This document shows, piece after piece, positions 17,021 through 25,946 of a DNA stretch of 64,000 nt (its first letter is position 1; every line of letters starts with the position of its first letter). Where the stretch lies: contig CP129479.1 of the NCBI GenBank assembly GCA_030583865.1, forward strand, positions 1,252,744-1,316,743. Direction: 5' to 3'. Position numbers and translations under genes: made by a program. The notes below the pieces were generated by a model. That model worked only from the letters and a program-made list of their open reading frames with translations, ran no database searches and was not told where the DNA came from. The stretch comes from Thermodesulfobacteriota bacterium. Its GTDB lineage: Bacteria; Desulfobacterota; GWC2-55-46.

Positions 17021-18175
17021 TCATGTCTTTTTTGCGTCTGCGATAACGGGCTGGAGGCCCTCGGAGACCGCTTCGCCGGTATCGACCGGCAGCCACTCGG
17101 GCGCGAACGCCTTGTCGTACTGCACGAAGCTCGACTTGAGGTTCCAGTTCGCGCAGGAGCTGTGGTAGCAGTTCATGCAGCTCGGCGGCATCCGTTCCTC
17201 CGAATTCACGGAGGCGCGCATCCTGATCATCCCGGCTGAGTTCCAGGCTTCGAGCGGAGAGGCGTAATCCTTGATGCCCAGCAGCTTTTCAGAGGAGGAC
17301 TGGCATGGACGGACAAAGCAGTCGCTCCCGATGTAGAAGTCCCTCCAGGCGAAGGCGCACGGCTTGTGTGGCATGCTGCCCGCATCGCCCTCGCCCTGTA
17401 TTTCGGGGAGCTTGAGCTTTATGCCCTCTGCGGCAGCGAGCTCAGAGGCTAACGCGAAGCTTTCCCTTACCGTCTCCTGCATGTCGAGAAGGGATTCGCC
17501 TGCGAGGCTTTCGTCGAAGACGGTAAGGTATACAACCTTCACCTCCGGGACTCCGGTCCTCTTTGCGAGAGCTACCATGCCCGGCAGCTCGCTTATGTTC
17601 CTTCTCATGGCGGTGAAGACGAAGTTGACGTACGGATAGAGCGCTCCGCGCCTATTCTTCTCTTCCATGAGCGCCGAAACCGAATCGACCTCCCGGAGGA
17701 AGTTGCCGCCTTTCCTTATCGAGTCGTTGGTGGCGGCCGTGGAGCCGTCGAGCGAGACCGCAATGAGGTCCACGTGGTGCTCGAAGACGAGGTCCTTTAT
17801 CCTCGGGATGGTGCTGCCGTTCGTGACGAAGTATTTCCGGAGCCTCTTGAAGCCGTTAAGGTATTCGAGTATCCGGGGGAGCTTCGGGTGGAGCGTTCCC
17901 TCGCCCCAGCCGTGGAGCGTGACCTCCTCGGTCTTCGAATAGAACGCCTCGAACGCCGTCACGACGTCCACCGGGAGGTCGTTCACCCTGAAGTTAACGG
18001 CCTCCCGGCCGCACATGATGCACTGGAAGTTGCACCTGTTCGTGAGCTCGAATACAATGCGCCTGGGGAAGGACTTGAGGACCGTAGAGCCTTCCCTGAA
18101 CTCCCTCTGGTTCAGAATGCTGTTAGCCTGCTGCTCTTCGGTAAGCGGCGTCTCGAAAAGCCTTTCAGTTTTCAT
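17021..18175 (-). CDS. Radical SAM protein with C-terminal SPASM-like cysteines
   Basis: The 384-residue protein carries the radical SAM cluster motif C-x3-C-x2-C in 'NRCNFQCIMCG' (about residues 48-56) and later cysteines ('CAFAW', 'CFVRPC', 'CMNCYHSSC') arranged like a SPASM domain that binds auxiliary iron-sulfur clusters. Such proteins do radical chemistry on peptides, sugars or alcohols; the substrate is unknown. The gene overlaps the FrhB-like gene upstream by 11 bases, so the two are translationally coupled. A redox partnership with that iron-sulfur flavoprotein-like protein is plausible but is inference. Confidence 0.85.
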   Translation of the reverse strand: MKTERLFETPLTEEQQANSILNQREFREGSTVLKSFPRRIVFELTNRCNFQCIMCGREAVNFRVNDLPVDVVTAFEAFYSKTEEVTLHGWGEGTLHPKLPRILEYLNGFKRLRKYFVTNGSTIPRIKDLVFEHHVDLIAVSLDGSTAATNDSIRKGGNFLREVDSVSALMEEKNRRGALYPYVNFVFTAMRRNISELPGMVALAKRTGVPEVKVVYLTVFDESLAGESLLDMQETVRESFALASELAAAEGIKLKLPEIQGEGDAGSMPHKPCAFAWRDFYIGSDCFVRPCQSSSEKLLGIKDYASPLEAWNSAGMIRMRASVNSEERMPPSCMNCYHSSCANWNLKSSFVQYDKAFAPEWLPVDTGEAVSEGLQPVIADAKKT

Positions 18176-19448
18176 GGGTGCCCTCGTTCAGGTGGTTGAT
18201 ATTTCCCCGCTTCCCCTCTATGTATGAAACGCGCCTTGCCCTGGCGTAATAGCCCCGCTTGACGACCCTCCTTGCCGTTCCGGCGAATGAACGGGCCTTC
18301 TCGCCGATCGACAGGCCGAGCCAGTTCCGGAAGAGGCTGAAACCCGATAGCCTCGGGACCGGTATGCCGAATAACCGCATGGCCGCGAGCCTGCCCCATA
18401 TTGCGCTCCTCTTGGCGAGGAGGTTTGCCTGAGACCTGGCGAGAAGCGCCGGGTCTATTCTCCTGAGCTTCAGATAGCCCGCGTCCATGGCCGAGCCTAT
18501 TATCTTTCTTCCGAGCCCTGTCCTCGCAACCACCATAGAAAGCCCCGGCTCCGATTCCACGGCCTCCCTGTACCAGGGGTCCCCGCAGGATACGTCCGCG
18601 AACTCGCCTGTGCCGTCCGGGCAGAGATAACACCTTAGCGGCCTGTACTTCTGGAGAAAGCCCCAGGCCTCCATGTAGGAAAGCTTCACCTCTTTTCCGT
18701 TTTTAAGCGCCGCATTCCACATGCCGGGCCATCCCATGCCCCTGTACCTGAGGTTCTTGAGCTCTTCCGCGGACACGTCCAGCCTCTTAAGCAGCTCGAG
18801 AGTGCCGAGCGTGGACGGCGTGCCCGCGCAGAATATCGAGAGCGCTAGTCCTGTTTTCGACTTAAGTGCCGGCCTCATTTCGCCGGCCTTCCTCAAAGCG
18901 GCCACGTCGCAGGGCTTGCCGATAAAGACGGAAGGCGAGGGGGCCGCTTCGATCGATGCAAGACCATCGCAGGGCGAAGCCGGAGAATACCTCGAACCCG
19001 AGCGTTTTATGAGCTCCTCTCTCGCCAGGCTAAAAACCGTTCTGTTCCTCCAGGGCTCGTCCACGGCTCCTCCGCTGTGAAGAGCGCCGTGCATCCCGAG
19101 CCTTTCAATGCAGTATAGCGCGAGGGCTGTAGCGGCCCCGCCAGACGACCCGGCAAACCTTATTTCGGGGTCGGAAGCATGCCCCTCCCAGACATCCAGA
19201 ACCGGCCCCCAGCCCCGGGTGAGTTCCCTGAGCGCGTCTTCAGGCCATTCATTGTGGGACGTTTCCAGGCCCGGGCATACCTTTACGCAGTCGCCGCATC
19301 CGTCGCACCCGCTCCCGACCGCCGGCCGAATCCCGTCCCGGGTTATATCTACGAGCCGGACGTTCCCCTGCCTGCACGCGTATGCGCACGCGCCGCACCC
19401 GAGGCACAGGCGCCACGCGGCTATCTCTTCGACATTTTTGAATTCCAT
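18165..19448 (-). CDS. Iron-sulfur FrhB-like (coenzyme F420 hydrogenase beta family) protein
   Basis: The 427-residue protein has two N-terminal 4Fe-4S motifs (CLGCGACAYAC, about 15-25, and CDGCGDCVKVCP, about 49-60), then the FrhB/FdhB N- and C-terminal domains ('GSSGGAATALALYC', 'FIGKPCDVAALRK', 'ADVSCGDPWY'). Family members include F420-reducing subunits, but relatives in polysaccharide clusters occur beside pyruvyl transferases and probably use flavin rather than F420. It likely feeds electrons to a sugar-modifying enzyme, possibly the radical SAM protein encoded next with an 11-bp overlap. Start ATG at 19448. Confidence 0.83.
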   Translation of the reverse strand: MEFKNVEEIAAWRLCLGCGACAYACRQGNVRLVDITRDGIRPAVGSGCDGCGDCVKVCPGLETSHNEWPEDALRELTRGWGPVLDVWEGHASDPEIRFAGSSGGAATALALYCIERLGMHGALHSGGAVDEPWRNRTVFSLAREELIKRSGSRYSPASPCDGLASIEAAPSPSVFIGKPCDVAALRKAGEMRPALKSKTGLALSIFCAGTPSTLGTLELLKRLDVSAEELKNLRYRGMGWPGMWNAALKNGKEVKLSYMEAWGFLQKYRPLRCYLCPDGTGEFADVSCGDPWYREAVESEPGLSMVVARTGLGRKIIGSAMDAGYLKLRRIDPALLARSQANLLAKRSAIWGRLAAMRLFGIPVPRLSGFSLFRNWLGLSIGEKARSFAGTARRVVKRGYYARARRVSYIEGKRGNINHLNEGTHEN

Positions 19449-19473
19449 CAGGGGCAGGGTCGCAATACCAGCG

Positions 19474-20310
19474 TCATTCCCTGGGGAAATAGGCGAGCCC
19501 GAGCATCCTGTAGAGCTTCCTTTTGAGCTTCGACCTGAGCCCGATGAAGTCGTAGGGGTCGAGCGAGTATTCCTGCAGCCTCTGGGCAGTGCCCTTGAGC
19601 CTTTTGACCCATTCCTCGCGCGTCCTCACGCCGTACTGCCGGGCCGAGAGGGGGAGGAGCCTTCTCAAGTCCTCGTCGGTCTTTATGCCGGAGTGCTCGG
19701 CCCTGGGGTCGTCCATGTGCTCCTGGTAGAGGAACGGATAGTACCAGCCGATGACATAGCCCCTTGCCGCGGCCCTCAAGCACCAGGTCGTGAACGTCTC
19801 CTTCGGCCTCAAGGTCCCTATCTCCTCTACCAGCTTCCTTTTCATGAGATACCCGGAGCCCTCTATCCAGCAGTTCCTGAGTATCATGTGGGGCCCGAAA
19901 GAATGTATTTTCCTCGTGGCCTTGGAGACGTTGAAGTCCTCCGGCAGGAACCTCCAGCAGCCGATGATGCCTGCATCGGGTATGTCCCTGTGCGCCTTCT
20001 CAAGCTTTTCGACCCACCTCGCGGGCATAAGGCAGTCGTCGTCAATTTTCCCCAGGAGGTCCGCGTCGGCATGGTTCCTCCAGAACCAGTTAGTCGGGCC
20101 CCTCAGCCTGTCGTTGGTCTTGTTGTATATGATCTTCTCTATGGCCGGATGCTCTTCGAAGCCCCGGAGCACCCTCAGGTTCTCCTCCGACGAGGCGTTG
20201 TCCCAGACCACTGCCTTTGCATGGGAGGGAAGTGTCTCGGTGAGCCGGGAGAGCGAAAGCTTCGTATAATCCGGCCTGTTGTGGGTTATCATCAGGACCC
20301 TGATTTTCAT
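19474..20310 (-). CDS. Family 2 glycosyltransferase
   Basis: The 278-residue protein starts 'MKIRVLMITHNRPDYTKLSL', has 'VWDNASSEENL' and a DXD-type 'LGKIDDDCLMP' metal site, all GT-A/GT2 features. It is soluble or membrane-associated and should act on the cytoplasmic face during repeat-unit assembly. The ATG at 20310 follows the flippase stop by one base (TGAGATG), so translation is coupled to wzx. Donor and acceptor sugars cannot be read from sequence. Confidence 0.84.
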   Translation of the reverse strand: MKIRVLMITHNRPDYTKLSLSRLTETLPSHAKAVVWDNASSEENLRVLRGFEEHPAIEKIIYNKTNDRLRGPTNWFWRNHADADLLGKIDDDCLMPARWVEKLEKAHRDIPDAGIIGCWRFLPEDFNVSKATRKIHSFGPHMILRNCWIEGSGYLMKRKLVEEIGTLRPKETFTTWCLRAAARGYVIGWYYPFLYQEHMDDPRAEHSGIKTDEDLRRLLPLSARQYGVRTREEWVKRLKGTAQRLQEYSLDPYDFIGLRSKLKRKLYRMLGLAYFPRE

Positions 20311-20311
20311 C

Positions 20312-21769
20312 TCAGGCCTTTCTCCTCACCATGCGCAGCGCCTCGTTCACCTCAGGCACCCTGAAGACCTTTGCCGCAAAGAGCAGATAAGTGGTTATCC
20401 CGATGAGCACGAGGACTATGAGCGCGTATTCCATCTCGAGGTGGAGAGAGCGCCCGTTCATGTACCGGAAGCCGAGGAGAAACGCGACCATGACGCCGGA
20501 GCACGCGGTCGAAGGCGCGAGCGCCTTTATGAACGAGAGCATGTTCACGCCGATGAGGCTGTTTGCTACGTACTGGCCCAGAAGGAAAACGGGGATCGAG
20601 GCAGATATGTACGCGATTATAAGCCCGAGGAGCCCCCATCTTATGCCGACCAGGAAGGCAACGACTATAAGAGCCGATGAAAAGACGCCGAGTTTCAGGG
20701 TAAGGTCGGGCCTGCCCTGCGAATTGAAGATTATGCCGCCGGTCGTGCCGATGGACTGCACGGCACCCACGACGCAGAGAAGCTTAAGAGGAAGTATGGC
20801 CGGCTCCCACGCCGCGCCGTAGACCGAGAGGATGAACTCCTCGGAGACCATGAAGAGACCGGTCATCATCGGGAAGGTTATGAGCGATATGGAGCGCACT
20901 ACCTTGAGGTAAACGCTCCTTGTCCGCTCCCTGTCGCCCTGTATGCTCGAGAAGACGGGGAAGAGCACCTTTCCCATGGACCAGGATATCAGCTGAAGGG
21001 GTTTGAGCATCAGGTTGTACGCCACAGAATAGTATCCGAGGGCCTGCGCGCCCAGGTATTTGCCTATTATGAGGTTGTCGAGGTTCCTTGCGAAGAAGTT
21101 CAGGATATTGAATCCCAGGAGGTTGGAACTGAACCCGAAGAGGTCGGTGAAGCACTTTTTGACGAGCCTCGGCTTCGGCCTCCATTTGACTATGGACCAG
21201 ACAATTGGTATGAGGAGCGGCTGCGAAAGGATCTTGCCGAGCACCATGCTCCAGACCCCGTAGCCTGAAAGGGCCAGCACAACGGAGATAACGCCTGAAA
21301 GCGCGTGGTTCCCGAGGTTTACGAAAGAGAGCTTTTTAAACTCCAGCCTCTTAGAGAGGATGGAGGTGTGTATGGACGTAAAAGGGCTGAGGACGAAGCC
21401 GAGCGATGATACCAGGAGTATGTCACGGAGGACCGGTTCACTGTAGAACGCTGCTATGAAGGGCGACGCTGCGGCAAGGAGGGCGGCGAGCGCGACTCCC
21501 GCCATTATGCTCACGTAGAATGATGTGGAGAGGTAGTCGTCATCTATGTTCTGCCGCTGTATTATCGCGGCGCCCATGCCGAGGTCCTGGAAGAGGATGA
21601 CGATGCCGATGAAGACCGAAGATATGGCGACCACGCCGAAATCGCCGGGCGTAAGCAGCCTCGCGAGGACTATCGTGACCGAGAACGTTACGACCTGGGA
21701 GCAGACGTTCGAGAATACGGTCCAGAAGCTCCCGCTTATGATCTTCTGCTTGATCTCGGTTCGTTTCAT
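20312..21769 (-). CDS. wzx: Polysaccharide flippase of the MOP superfamily (Wzx-like)
   Basis: The 485-residue protein has about 12-14 hydrophobic segments and the N-terminal MOP/PST signature ('SGSFWTVFSNVCSQVVTF', then 'LARLLTPGDFGVVA'). It is expected to flip undecaprenyl-linked repeat units across the inner membrane. The ATG at 21769 is preferred because an upstream in-frame start lies inside the preceding gene; no clear ribosome-binding site is seen, suggesting coupling. Neighbours are a GT4 glycosyltransferase before it and a GT2 glycosyltransferase after it. Confidence 0.87.
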   Translation of the reverse strand: MKRTEIKQKIISGSFWTVFSNVCSQVVTFSVTIVLARLLTPGDFGVVAISSVFIGIVILFQDLGMGAAIIQRQNIDDDYLSTSFYVSIMAGVALAALLAAASPFIAAFYSEPVLRDILLVSSLGFVLSPFTSIHTSILSKRLEFKKLSFVNLGNHALSGVISVVLALSGYGVWSMVLGKILSQPLLIPIVWSIVKWRPKPRLVKKCFTDLFGFSSNLLGFNILNFFARNLDNLIIGKYLGAQALGYYSVAYNLMLKPLQLISWSMGKVLFPVFSSIQGDRERTRSVYLKVVRSISLITFPMMTGLFMVSEEFILSVYGAAWEPAILPLKLLCVVGAVQSIGTTGGIIFNSQGRPDLTLKLGVFSSALIVVAFLVGIRWGLLGLIIAYISASIPVFLLGQYVANSLIGVNMLSFIKALAPSTACSGVMVAFLLGFRYMNGRSLHLEMEYALIVLVLIGITTYLLFAAKVFRVPEVNEALRMVRRKA

Positions 21770-21782
21770 CAGGGCCCGGGGG

Positions 21783-23009
21783 CTACTCGCCCGCAAGTTC
21801 CCTGTAATAACCGGCCATCGTCCCGGCTATACGGTCCCAGTTGAAGAGGTCTTTTACGCGCTCTTTCCCGGCGGCGGAGATGGCAGCCCTCAAGCCCCTG
21901 TCCCTGACAAGAAGCTCTATCGCCTTGCCGAGCCCTATCGGGTCTCCCGGCTGGACAAGGAGCCCGGATACGCCGTCCTGGACAATCTCGGGCACGCCGC
22001 CGACCCGCGTGGCGATGACCGGGAGGCCGCAGGCCATTGCCTCGGCTACCGGCATTCCGAAGGACTCGTAATAGGAGGCGTTGATGAATATGTGAGCCTC
22101 CGAGTATTTCGCCATCATCTCCGAGTGGCTTACGTGCCCCATAAAGAAGACCCTCTCCGAAAGGCCAGGTGCGAGCATGCCCGATATCCTCTTCTGGTAG
22201 CTCCCAGGGTAAAAGGCGGCAAGCGACCTCACCGTCTCGTCCCTGCTCAGGTCCACGAGGAACTCCCTCGGCGTAATACGCTCCTGGCCGATGAGGTGGA
22301 GCTCGAGCCCCGGGTGCCTGGGGGCTATTATGTTGAAGGCCTCCATGATCACGTGGAGCCCCTTTTCCGGGCTTATCCTGCCGACGCAGATGAGCCTCTG
22401 GTCGCCGTCCCGGGGGCGGACCTGGCTGAAGCGAGCGTAGTCGACGCCGTTATGGAGGGTCTTCACCTTTCCGCCGTGCGCCGGGAACGCATCGCGCGTC
22501 CTTGAGGTTATGTAGTCGCTGCAGCAGACGACGAGGTCGGTTCTGGCAAGCCTTTCCTCCATAGTCTTCTTGTCGAGCTGCGCCAGCCACTCGTTATGCG
22601 TGTGGAGCACGAGCTTCATGCCTGGATTCAGTGCCTTTACGACCGGCGCGAACTGGGAGAAGTTGTTGATGTGGACTATGTCCGGCCCTGTTCTCCTGAG
22701 ATCGAGGGCGAGCTGCACCGAGTAGGAAGGATAATAAAGGAACGAGCTGAAAAAGGGCTTTTTGAGGCTGTAGAAGGGGCGGAGCTTCCCCGTGAACCTC
22801 CGCATGAAGCTGTCCGGCCCGGCTGAAAGCCTTCTTACCACGAGGCCGGGCGGGTCGATTCTGGCCCCGCCCCTGCTCGTGTAGACGGTTATGTCGAACT
22901 CGTTTTTAAGCCTCTTGGCAAGCTCCAGGATGATGATGCTTATGGAGCTCCTGAACCCGGAGTCGAGCGGGTTCGTTACGAAGGCGATCCTCCGTCTCAT
23001 GCGCTTCAT
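21783..23009 (-). CDS. Family 4 glycosyltransferase
   Basis: The 408-residue GT-B protein has an N-terminal acceptor domain ('RIAFVTNPLDSGFRSSIS'), the hinge region 'LICVGRISPEKGLHVIMEAF', and the GT4 E-x7-E motif in 'YYESFGMPVAEAMACGLPV'. It is a retaining glycosyltransferase by family. The ATG at 23009 overlaps the preceding pyruvyl transferase stop (ATGA), which fixes the start; a longer open frame upstream is a shadow. It sits between pyruvyl transferase and flippase genes, so it likely builds the repeat unit. Confidence 0.86.
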   Translation of the reverse strand: MKRMRRRIAFVTNPLDSGFRSSISIIILELAKRLKNEFDITVYTSRGGARIDPPGLVVRRLSAGPDSFMRRFTGKLRPFYSLKKPFFSSFLYYPSYSVQLALDLRRTGPDIVHINNFSQFAPVVKALNPGMKLVLHTHNEWLAQLDKKTMEERLARTDLVVCCSDYITSRTRDAFPAHGGKVKTLHNGVDYARFSQVRPRDGDQRLICVGRISPEKGLHVIMEAFNIIAPRHPGLELHLIGQERITPREFLVDLSRDETVRSLAAFYPGSYQKRISGMLAPGLSERVFFMGHVSHSEMMAKYSEAHIFINASYYESFGMPVAEAMACGLPVIATRVGGVPEIVQDGVSGLLVQPGDPIGLGKAIELLVRDRGLRAAISAAGKERVKDLFNWDRIAGTMAGYYRELAGE

Positions 23010-24310
23010 GCGGTTTCCCGCCTCGGCTCCGGCGCCAGGGAGTAAAACAGGCTGAGCACGTTTTCCCGGACCCCGGGCATCACCGCCTTGAGGTCCGCGG
23101 ACATTGCGGCCCTCTCCTCGTAGGCCTTTTCTATGACGCCGAGAACGCCTTCCGAATCGAGCGAGCACGGGTCGGCCACCGACGAGCCTGCGCCGACCGT
23201 CTCCATGACCCCCTTGAACTTGTCGCTGTATGCTATGGCGACCGCCGGGACGCCCTGCGAAAGAGCGGCTATGCAGGAGTGCATCCTGGAGCCTATGAAG
23301 AAGCCGCACTGCCCTATGATTGATTTTATCTCGCCGGGGCCGTAGTCGCCGGTCACAAGCGAGAGGCTCGGGCCGTAGGCCGCCTTAAGCTCGTCATATA
23401 CCTTGCGGCACGCCTCGGCGTCGCTCTCCGGGTGCTCGCTTCCGCCGAAGACGTGCGGTATGAGGACTACATGGGCGCGTTTTTTCGTAACGAGGAAGTC
23501 TATAACCTCCCTTACCAGGAGCCTGTAGTCGAGCCTCAGGTTGAACATGTTGTCACCGGTGTATCCTCCCATGTATAGAAGCCCGCTTACGTTCAAGCCT
23601 ACGATCGAAGAGACTTCCCCGGCTACGTCAAAGGCGGCCCCTTCTATTTCCAGGTCCTCCGGCTTCACGGGGTCGAGGACGAAACCGACGTCATGGCAGA
23701 ACTGGACCTTTTCGCTCATCCCGAGTATCCCGAGGAGGCGCCGTACCTCGGCGATGCCTTCGTAGTCCCTCGAAAATACCATCGTGGAGTTGTCGAGCAG
23801 GAACCTTGTCACGGCCCTCGATAACCTGCTCCTGTACGGGCCGTAGGTCTGCGGGAGCTGGATGAGCTGCTTTCCCATGAGAATGACGAGGAGCTGTGGG
23901 AGCGCGACGTACATGAAGCGCCCAAGGCCGTAGATGTCGCTCAGGCTGTCGCCGCCTGCTATAGAGGCGGCCATGTCGGCAGAGTGAAGCTCGCTCAGGG
24001 TGGCGTTTCCGCCGATGATCTTTCTCCGGATGCTCCCGGGCATTATGCGCGCAAGCGCCGCGAGGAGGATGAGCAGGGCGATGTTGTTCGGCAGGTAGAA
24101 TCTTTTCGAAAACCTTATGTTAACGAGCCTTACGAGCACCTCGCGCCCCTTGTACGAGAAGTTGTGTAACCCTCCGGCCCTCGCGTAGTCGAGCATGCCT
24201 ATTTCGGCCTGCGGGCTCCAGTTGAGTATGCATTTGAGGGCCCCGGCCGTAAGCGCGCCGACGCCCATGTTCCTCGTGTTGAAGGACGCTCCCAGGAGAA
24301 ATACCTTCAA
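23006..24310 (-). CDS. Polysaccharide pyruvyl transferase family protein
   Basis: The 434-residue protein begins with a glycine-rich 'LLGASFNTRNMGVGALTAGAL' and contains 'GGDSLSDIYG', 'LPQTYGPYRS' and the C-terminal 'GSRMHSCIAALSQGVPAVAIAYSDKF' region typical of the pyruvyl transferase (CsaB/WcaK) family. It probably adds a pyruvate ketal from phosphoenolpyruvate to a sugar, giving the polymer negative charge. The start codon appears to be TTG at 24310. FrhB-like and pyruvyl transferase genes often occur together in such loci, as here. It is the first gene after a strong hairpin at 24420-24451. Confidence 0.85.
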   Translation of the reverse strand: MKVFLLGASFNTRNMGVGALTAGALKCILNWSPQAEIGMLDYARAGGLHNFSYKGREVLVRLVNIRFSKRFYLPNNIALLILLAALARIMPGSIRRKIIGGNATLSELHSADMAASIAGGDSLSDIYGLGRFMYVALPQLLVILMGKQLIQLPQTYGPYRSRLSRAVTRFLLDNSTMVFSRDYEGIAEVRRLLGILGMSEKVQFCHDVGFVLDPVKPEDLEIEGAAFDVAGEVSSIVGLNVSGLLYMGGYTGDNMFNLRLDYRLLVREVIDFLVTKKRAHVVLIPHVFGGSEHPESDAEACRKVYDELKAAYGPSLSLVTGDYGPGEIKSIIGQCGFFIGSRMHSCIAALSQGVPAVAIAYSDKFKGVMETVGAGSSVADPCSLDSEGVLGVIEKAYEERAAMSADLKAVMPGVRENVLSLFYSLAPEPRRETA

Positions 24311-24419
24311 CGCCCTGTTTTTGAGTTGGTCTTGAATGGTTTGAAAGCCTGTGCTTTTTTGACGAGATAGCGGTGCGGAAGAGGTCTTTACGTCGAAAAC
24401 GGCGGCTTTAATCGGAGGT

Positions 24420-24451
24420 ATTCAGGCCGGCCCTTCAGGGCCGGCCTGAAT
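24420..24451. repeat. Perfect 14-bp inverted repeat, terminator-like
   Basis: ATTCAGGCCGGCCC pairs perfectly with its complement across a TTCA loop. It lies seven bases after the stop of the beta-helix gene and before the pyruvyl transferase gene, both on the minus strand. No T-run follows on either strand, so it may be a pause, an RNA-stabilising hairpin or an unconventional terminator. The remaining 24311-24419 shows no gene and no convincing promoter. Confidence 0.7.
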
Positions 24452-24457
24452 ATGGAC

Positions 24458-25792
24458 TTACTGTACGGAAAGCGAAGCAGGGGGCTGGGGCGTGGTCGAT
24501 ACGTTCACCGTCCCGCCGAACTGGAACGCGCCCCTGTCCCAGATGCCGTTACTGCCGCGCACGATGCCGAGCATGTCGACATTGAAGGGCGAGGAGAGGC
24601 TCATGCCGGACTTCGTGGAGGCCTTAAGCCTGAAGTCCTTGCCCGAGTAGCTGACGAACGGGTCGCCGGAGCCGACCTGTATGTTGGATTCGCTTATCTT
24701 GCCCTCGTTCGAGCCCTTGAACCAGTTGTAGTCGTGCTTTACGCCGCCGCCGAATGCAACGGACGGGCTGTTGTACCAGAGGTTGTTATAGGCAACGACG
24801 CCGCTGATGGACCTGTATATCGGGAATATCTTGCCTGAGCCGCCGCTTTTGAGGTCCACGAAGGTGTTGTTGTATATCCTGATGTTGTTCGCGTAGTAGG
24901 TAGAGTCCGACGACCAGCTCCCTATGGCGCCGTTGTTGGAGGTGCCGCCGAAATCCACGGTCCACTGGAATATGTTGCCGTATATGTCCCAGTTTTTGGC
25001 GCGGCCCATTATGATTCCTCCGGTGCTCCTGTAGTCCCGTATGTAGTTGTGGCGGAGCGTCACGTCGTGCGTGTCCCTGGCAGACCATATCTCGGAGTGC
25101 TGGGAGGATGAGCCGTTGGTGCCGCTCCGCTCAAGGAGCGAATACTCGATCAGTATATTCGAGACGTTTATGGTGTAGAATACGACCCTGCTCGGGTGGT
25201 GGGCCCAGATGTGCTGGAACTTCCAGTTCTTGCCGCCGTATATGCCATAGATCGCGTCCTGCCCGGTGCATGACGAGCACGGGTTGAACGAAAGCTCCAT
25301 GTGCTTGAAAGTAAGATTGTTGACGGCCTTAGGCATGCTTATGAGTTTTACGGTATTGCTGGAACCGGCATGCTGGACCTTTATGCCGTGTCCCGAGGTC
25401 CACTTGCCCGGTCCGCCGCCCGTCTGGCCGTTAATCTCATAATAGCCGGTATTGAACTTGAGCGTGCTTGTGAATACCGCCGGCCCGTCGGCATAGGAGC
25501 TGTTCCAGCCGGTATTGGTCCCGTGGTCGGAGGCCGTGGCCTTCTTTATCGTTATCCACTGGCCGTTCTCCGCGTCGCCGAAGGTGCGGCCAGAATACGT
25601 GCCCTTGGCTATGTAATAGGTGTCGCCGCGCACAAGAGAGGATGGAAGGGCCGGATAGGCGTTCGTCCAGTCGGCCCCGCTGCCGTTGCCGCTTGCCCCT
25701 GCCCGCACGTAGCGGACTGCGGCGTCGGACATGTCGGGGAAGGCGCATATTACCAGGAAGAGAAGCGCCGATAAGATTCCGATTTTCTTCAT
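24458..25792 (-). CDS. Secreted right-handed beta-helix protein
   Basis: The 444-residue protein has a signal peptide (residues 1-24, ending 'DMSDA') and then beta-helix-type sequence: short asparagine-rich turns such as 'NVSNILIEYSLLERSG', 'VTLRHNYIRDYRSTGG' and 'NIRIYNNTFVD'. Such folds are common in polysaccharide lyases, epimerases and adhesins, so it may trim or bind the polymer in the periplasm or outside. AAAGGAGG precedes the ATG. It has its own AT-rich upstream region with a CRP-like palindrome and ends at a strong hairpin, so it may be an independently regulated unit within the locus. No PEP-CTERM tail is present. Confidence 0.8.
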   Translation of the reverse strand: MKKIGILSALLFLVICAFPDMSDAAVRYVRAGASGNGSGADWTNAYPALPSSLVRGDTYYIAKGTYSGRTFGDAENGQWITIKKATASDHGTNTGWNSSYADGPAVFTSTLKFNTGYYEINGQTGGGPGKWTSGHGIKVQHAGSSNTVKLISMPKAVNNLTFKHMELSFNPCSSCTGQDAIYGIYGGKNWKFQHIWAHHPSRVVFYTINVSNILIEYSLLERSGTNGSSSQHSEIWSARDTHDVTLRHNYIRDYRSTGGIIMGRAKNWDIYGNIFQWTVDFGGTSNNGAIGSWSSDSTYYANNIRIYNNTFVDLKSGGSGKIFPIYRSISGVVAYNNLWYNSPSVAFGGGVKHDYNWFKGSNEGKISESNIQVGSGDPFVSYSGKDFRLKASTKSGMSLSSPFNVDMLGIVRGSNGIWDRGAFQFGGTVNVSTTPQPPASLSVQ

Positions 25793-25875
25793 TACAACCT
25801 CCTTTAGCCTATTCTTTTCTACACCCCCCTGGGGCGTGTGTTTTCAGAAGGATACAGGAGATTGCATCTCAAAAA

Positions 25876-25891
25876 TGTGATTTAAATCACT
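25876..25891. promoter_or_regulatory. CRP-family-like palindrome
   Basis: TGTGATTTAAATCACT contains a perfect 14-bp palindrome (GTGATTTAAATCAC, 25877-25890). It fits the CRP consensus TGTGA-N6-TCACA at nine of ten defined positions; FNR-type proteins bind related sites. It is in the AT-rich stretch upstream of the beta-helix gene and just downstream of a candidate -10, where a bound protein could repress. Confidence 0.5.
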
Positions 25892-25899
25892 ATGTTAGA

Positions 25900-25929
25900 A
25901 TTATATTTTGAGAACATATCTAAACTAAA
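25900..25929 (-). promoter_or_regulatory. Candidate sigma-70 promoter of the beta-helix gene
   Basis: On the minus strand a perfect TATAAT (25905-25900) is preceded, after an 18-base spacer, by a weak -35 TTTAGT (25929-25924). Transcription would start near 25893 and run into the palindrome at 25876-25891, leaving about 100 bases of leader before the ATG at 25792. The call rests on the -10 and the AT-rich setting. Confidence 0.4.
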
Positions 25930-25946
25930 TCAGGAATTCGGTCATA

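Noticed and set aside
25650-25792. Beta-helix protein as a Sec-independent cytoplasmic enzyme
   Set aside because: A clear signal peptide (basic start, hydrophobic core, small residues before the cut) is present.
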